From assembly GCA_027023145.1 (NCBI GenBank), contig JALVWV010000317.1:1-5900 (forward strand): DNA of 5,900 nt, read 5' to 3'. The DNA comes from Campylobacteraceae bacterium (lineage in GTDB: Bacteria > Campylobacterota > Campylobacteria > Campylobacterales > Sulfurovaceae). A program made the translations under genes and the position numbers. The notes under the pieces were generated by a model. That model saw nothing but the letters and a program-made list of their open reading frames with translations, ran no database searches and was not told the DNA's origin. Every line of letters begins with the position of its first letter. Within the stretch, counting starts at the first letter, position 1. This document shows positions 4,876 to 5,900 of the stretch, piece after piece.

Positions 4876-5900
4876 ATGCGGAACAGGACGATCTATTATG
4901 TGATATTGCTCATGATCACAGGCGCACTTGCTTGGCTGGGATACCAGACGTATCATGCGGTTACTGTGTACTCTCAATCCAAGATCAATCGTACCGCTAT
5001 TACTCAGACAGAGCATGTATCTGATCTCTTCTCGGCGGTACAGGAGGAAGCGACGATCAGCATGCACTATCTGGCTTCTTCTGGTGAAAACTATTTACCC
5101 GAACTCCGCAAAGCCCGTGCACGCAGTGATGCGGCATTGAAACCACTGGGGAAAGAGCATAATGTACTCAATCTCTCAGACATCAAGCAAAACCTCCAGT
5201 ACGTTCGTGCCAGTGTCGATGCACTCAACAATGATGTCATTGCCATCCTTGTCGGTGGATACGACAAGGAGATATTCACCTCGCTCTTAGAGGCGCTGAA
5301 GCAACAAGCCAAATCCTATACGACACCGAAACTGCGCCACAAAGCACGTGCTTACGCGAGCATTGTTGGCACTGGCAATGATTTTGGACTCGAGCAGGCG
5401 TTTCTCGGCTATATTTTGGACAAGAAACAGAAAGTCTCAGATCGAAGCATGAGACTTTGGGAGACGCTTATCGAACGGGAAGGCACTCCCGATATCTCGA
5501 TGGTCTCCGATAAAGTATTTCGTGACAAGTTGGCACATACCCTGTGGGGCGACAAGGACACCAAGCTAATCTCTGCGCTGCGTACGGATATTTTCTATCA
5601 TATAAGGGATGGACAATTCTCTGCGACTTCAGAACAAGCCCAGAAGGCTTTTGCATCGCTAAAATCCAAAGTCAGTGCCACCCAGTCACTGCTCAAGAGG
5701 ACGATGAATGAAGAGGTTGCGAGCAATGTTTCCTCTATCAAAACCCGATTGATCCAATACGCCATCGCCATGGTCATACTGCTGATGGCTATCTTTTTTA
5801 TCGTCCGTTCGTACGGTCAGGCATCGATGGAACGGCATGCACTGGAAGAGACCCTCAAAGAGATGGTGAGTGATCTGGATGATGCCCGCAAAGCCAAGCT
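4876..5900 (+). CDS. Membrane sensor with NIT-like periplasmic domain, probable histidine kinase (3' cut)
   Basis: The frame is open from the ATG at 4876, with AGGAG five bases before it, to the window end; 341 complete codons are visible. It has an N-terminal membrane segment (about residues 7-23), a periplasmic helical region of about 265 residues, a second membrane segment (about 294-311) and the start of a charged coiled coil (318-341). The periplasmic part begins LFSAVQEEATISMHYLASSG, then LRKARARSDAALKPL, and later KARAYASIVGTGNDFGLEQAFLGYIL. This is the pattern of the NIT domain of NasR and related nitrate/nitrite sensors, whose helices carry LQ-x-ER...YL and R-x-x-TD elements. The coiled coil resembles linkers before kinase modules of hybrid histidine kinases, but a cyclase or chemoreceptor output is possible. 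It lies 18 bases after paralog 3, probably in the same operon, so the exported proteins may be its partners. Confidence 0.8.
   Translation, partial: MRNRTIYYVILLMITGALAWLGYQTYHAVTVYSQSKINRTAITQTEHVSDLFSAVQEEATISMHYLASSGENYLPELRKARARSDAALKPLGKEHNVLNLSDIKQNLQYVRASVDALNNDVIAILVGGYDKEIFTSLLEALKQQAKSYTTPKLRHKARAYASIVGTGNDFGLEQAFLGYILDKKQKVSDRSMRLWETLIEREGTPDISMVSDKVFRDKLAHTLWGDKDTKLISALRTDIFYHIRDGQFSATSEQAQKAFASLKSKVSATQSLLKRTMNEEVASNVSSIKTRLIQYAIAMVILLMAIFFIVRSYGQASMERHALEETLKEMVSDLDDARKAK

Overview
The window looks like chromosomal DNA of a Campylobacterota (epsilonproteobacterial) relative, perhaps of the higher-GC Sulfurovum/Nitratifractor type. This is inferred from the flavour of the ComF-like and NFU-like proteins, the strong AAGGAG ribosome sites, and a window that contrasts AT-rich intergenic DNA with moderately GC-rich genes. 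It was not tested by any search.

Positions 1-1804 hold four ordinary genes. They are the 3' end of queC (+), a small lipoprotein (-, 576-932), a one-domain methylguanine-DNA methyltransferase-family protein (+, 996-1385) and an NFU-type iron-sulfur protein (-, 1447-1737). Two 105-bp copies of a palindrome-rich repeat, about 90% identical, sit at 431-535 and 1333-1437. Both lie between converging gene ends, and the second runs into the methyltransferase gene and supplies its last codons. A lone palindrome of the same type lies at 389-404. A ComF-family phosphoribosyltransferase gene (+, 1805-2380) follows, divergent from the NFU gene.

After a 142-bp AT-rich gap carrying a perfect tandem TTTGACAAAAA repeat, an apparent operon runs from 2523 to the end of the window with gaps of 10, 0 and 18 nt. 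It encodes three exported helical proteins and then a membrane sensor cut by the window edge. The first exported protein has two PilJ/NarX-type ligand-box motifs. The other two are clear paralogs of each other and keep the same two-half layout but have lost most of the box. The fourth gene has two membrane segments flanking a periplasmic NIT (nitrate/nitrite sensing)-like region and then starts a cytoplasmic coiled coil, as in a histidine kinase.

The working idea is a periplasmic sensing cassette: several free PilJ-like proteins made together with a NIT-type transmembrane sensor, possibly for nitrate/nitrite or another small anion. This is the part of the window most likely to be undescribed. 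The genes before 2400 look like housekeeping functions with no visible link to it.
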